From positions 1-32,303 of the forward strand of contig JAILLB010000040.1 of NCBI GenBank assembly GCA_024693345.1: 32,303 nucleotides of DNA, read 5' to 3'. Below, in pieces: positions 32,067 to 32,303 of this stretch. Numbering within the stretch: position 1 is the stretch's first letter; each line of letters begins with the position of its first letter. Under the pieces are notes generated by a model. The model saw only the letters and a list, made by a program, of their open reading frames with translations. It ran no database searches and was not told where the DNA came from. The stretch is from Clostridiales bacterium (GTDB lineage: Bacteria; Bacillota; Clostridia; Oscillospirales; CAG-272). Position numbers and translations under genes: made by a program.

Positions 32067-32095
32067 TGGAATATAATGAGAAAGGAGGCGAATAC

Positions 32096-32303
32096 TTGGA
32101 TATCGCAAGAGCAATTTACAATCTGAGAGTCAATAAGGAATGGTCGCAACAAGAACTTGCAGACAAACTTTTTGTATCGAGAGATCTTGTGTCAAAATGG
32201 GAAACAAGACAGAGACGTCCTGATTGGCAGACAATTGAAAAAATAGCTGAAATCTTTTGTGTTCAAACCTCAGTCATTGCTGATAAAAATGAATTGTTGT
32301 TTT
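32096..32303 (+). CDS. XRE-family helix-turn-helix regulator (3' partial)
   Basis: The frame is open to the window end and encodes at least 69 residues. It has an XRE/Cro-type helix-turn-helix: ARAIYNLRVNKEWSQQELADKL, then VSRDLVSKWETRQRRPDWQTIEKIAEIF. It is missing from the ORF track. The start is TTG, chosen because of the near-perfect AGAAAGGAGGCG eight nucleotides before it. The C-terminal domain, and therefore the ligand or partner, is beyond the window. Confidence 0.9.
   Translation, partial: MDIARAIYNLRVNKEWSQQELADKLFVSRDLVSKWETRQRRPDWQTIEKIAEIFCVQTSVIADKNELLF

Noticed and set aside
32072-32077. TATAAT as -10 of the XRE gene
   Set aside because: It sits 4 bp before the ribosome site and has no usable -35 at 16-18 bp; the position is wrong for a normal leader, so I did not list it as a promoter.
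1-32303. Prophage, transposon or defence island
   Set aside because: No integrase, transposase, terminal repeats or phage structural genes; gene content is mostly housekeeping. The HipA-like gene alone is not enough to call a defence locus.

Overview
The window reads as chromosomal DNA of an anaerobic, low-GC Gram-positive bacterium, most likely a member of the Clostridia. Support for this: strong AGGAGG-type ribosome binding sites with occasional TTG starts; an HPr kinase gene followed by a YybS-like/GdpP pair; a DUF4364 protein; an oxygen-sensitive class III ribonucleotide reductase with its radical-SAM activase; A/T-rich spacers with sigma-A type promoters; and tightly packed operons. I see no insertion sequence, prophage, CRISPR array or rRNA. 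The species cannot be fixed from sequence alone.

Layout. (1) 1-6708, + strand: the end of an aromatic amino-acid operon (aroQ, aroA, tyrA, DAHP synthase) running without a break into a RarD/EamA transporter, a 2-aminoethylphosphonate transaminase-like enzyme and a phosphonoacetaldehyde reductase-like enzyme, closed by a terminator. (2) 6743-11042: hprK, a DUF2232 membrane protein and gdpP, from a TTGAAA/TATAAT promoter. (3) 11047-14447, - strand: a GH38 alpha-mannosidase and an aldose-1-epimerase-like protein. (4) 14456-18432, + strand: a YwaF-like membrane protein, DUF4364, DUF624, then an ECF sigma factor with a single-pass surface protein. (5) 18444-20470, - strand: a small protein with three CCCH clusters and a membrane-anchored parvulin foldase. 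(6) 20494-24818, + strand: the anaerobic dNTP module nrdG, nrdD and trxB. nrdD carries a fused C-terminal redoxin domain, and the TrxB-like protein lacks the usual NADPH-phosphate motif. A NrdR-type palindrome sits immediately upstream of the nrdD promoter. (7) 24824-26662, - strand: a HipA-like protein with altered kinase motifs and a small membrane protein. (8) 26724-30092, + strand: nadE, KDPG aldolase, a PfkB-type 2-keto-3-deoxygluconate kinase and a DUF1624 acyltransferase-like protein. (9) 30096-32303: tRNA-Arg(ACG), a membrane-anchored RCC1-type protein of seven equal 38-residue repeats, tRNA-Leu(CAA), and the start of an XRE regulator.

How they fit together. The nrd/trxB block looks like a self-contained anaerobic deoxynucleotide system with its own electron delivery: the fused CPNC domain is a candidate reductant for the reductase, and the adjacent flavoprotein is a candidate for recharging it, possibly from a donor other than NADPH. 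The phosphonate pair would interconvert aminoethyl- and hydroxyethyl-phosphonate, but the C-P bond-forming enzymes are not in view. The least explained loci are the CCCH protein, the HipA-like protein, the RCC1 propeller and the sigma factor/surface protein pair.
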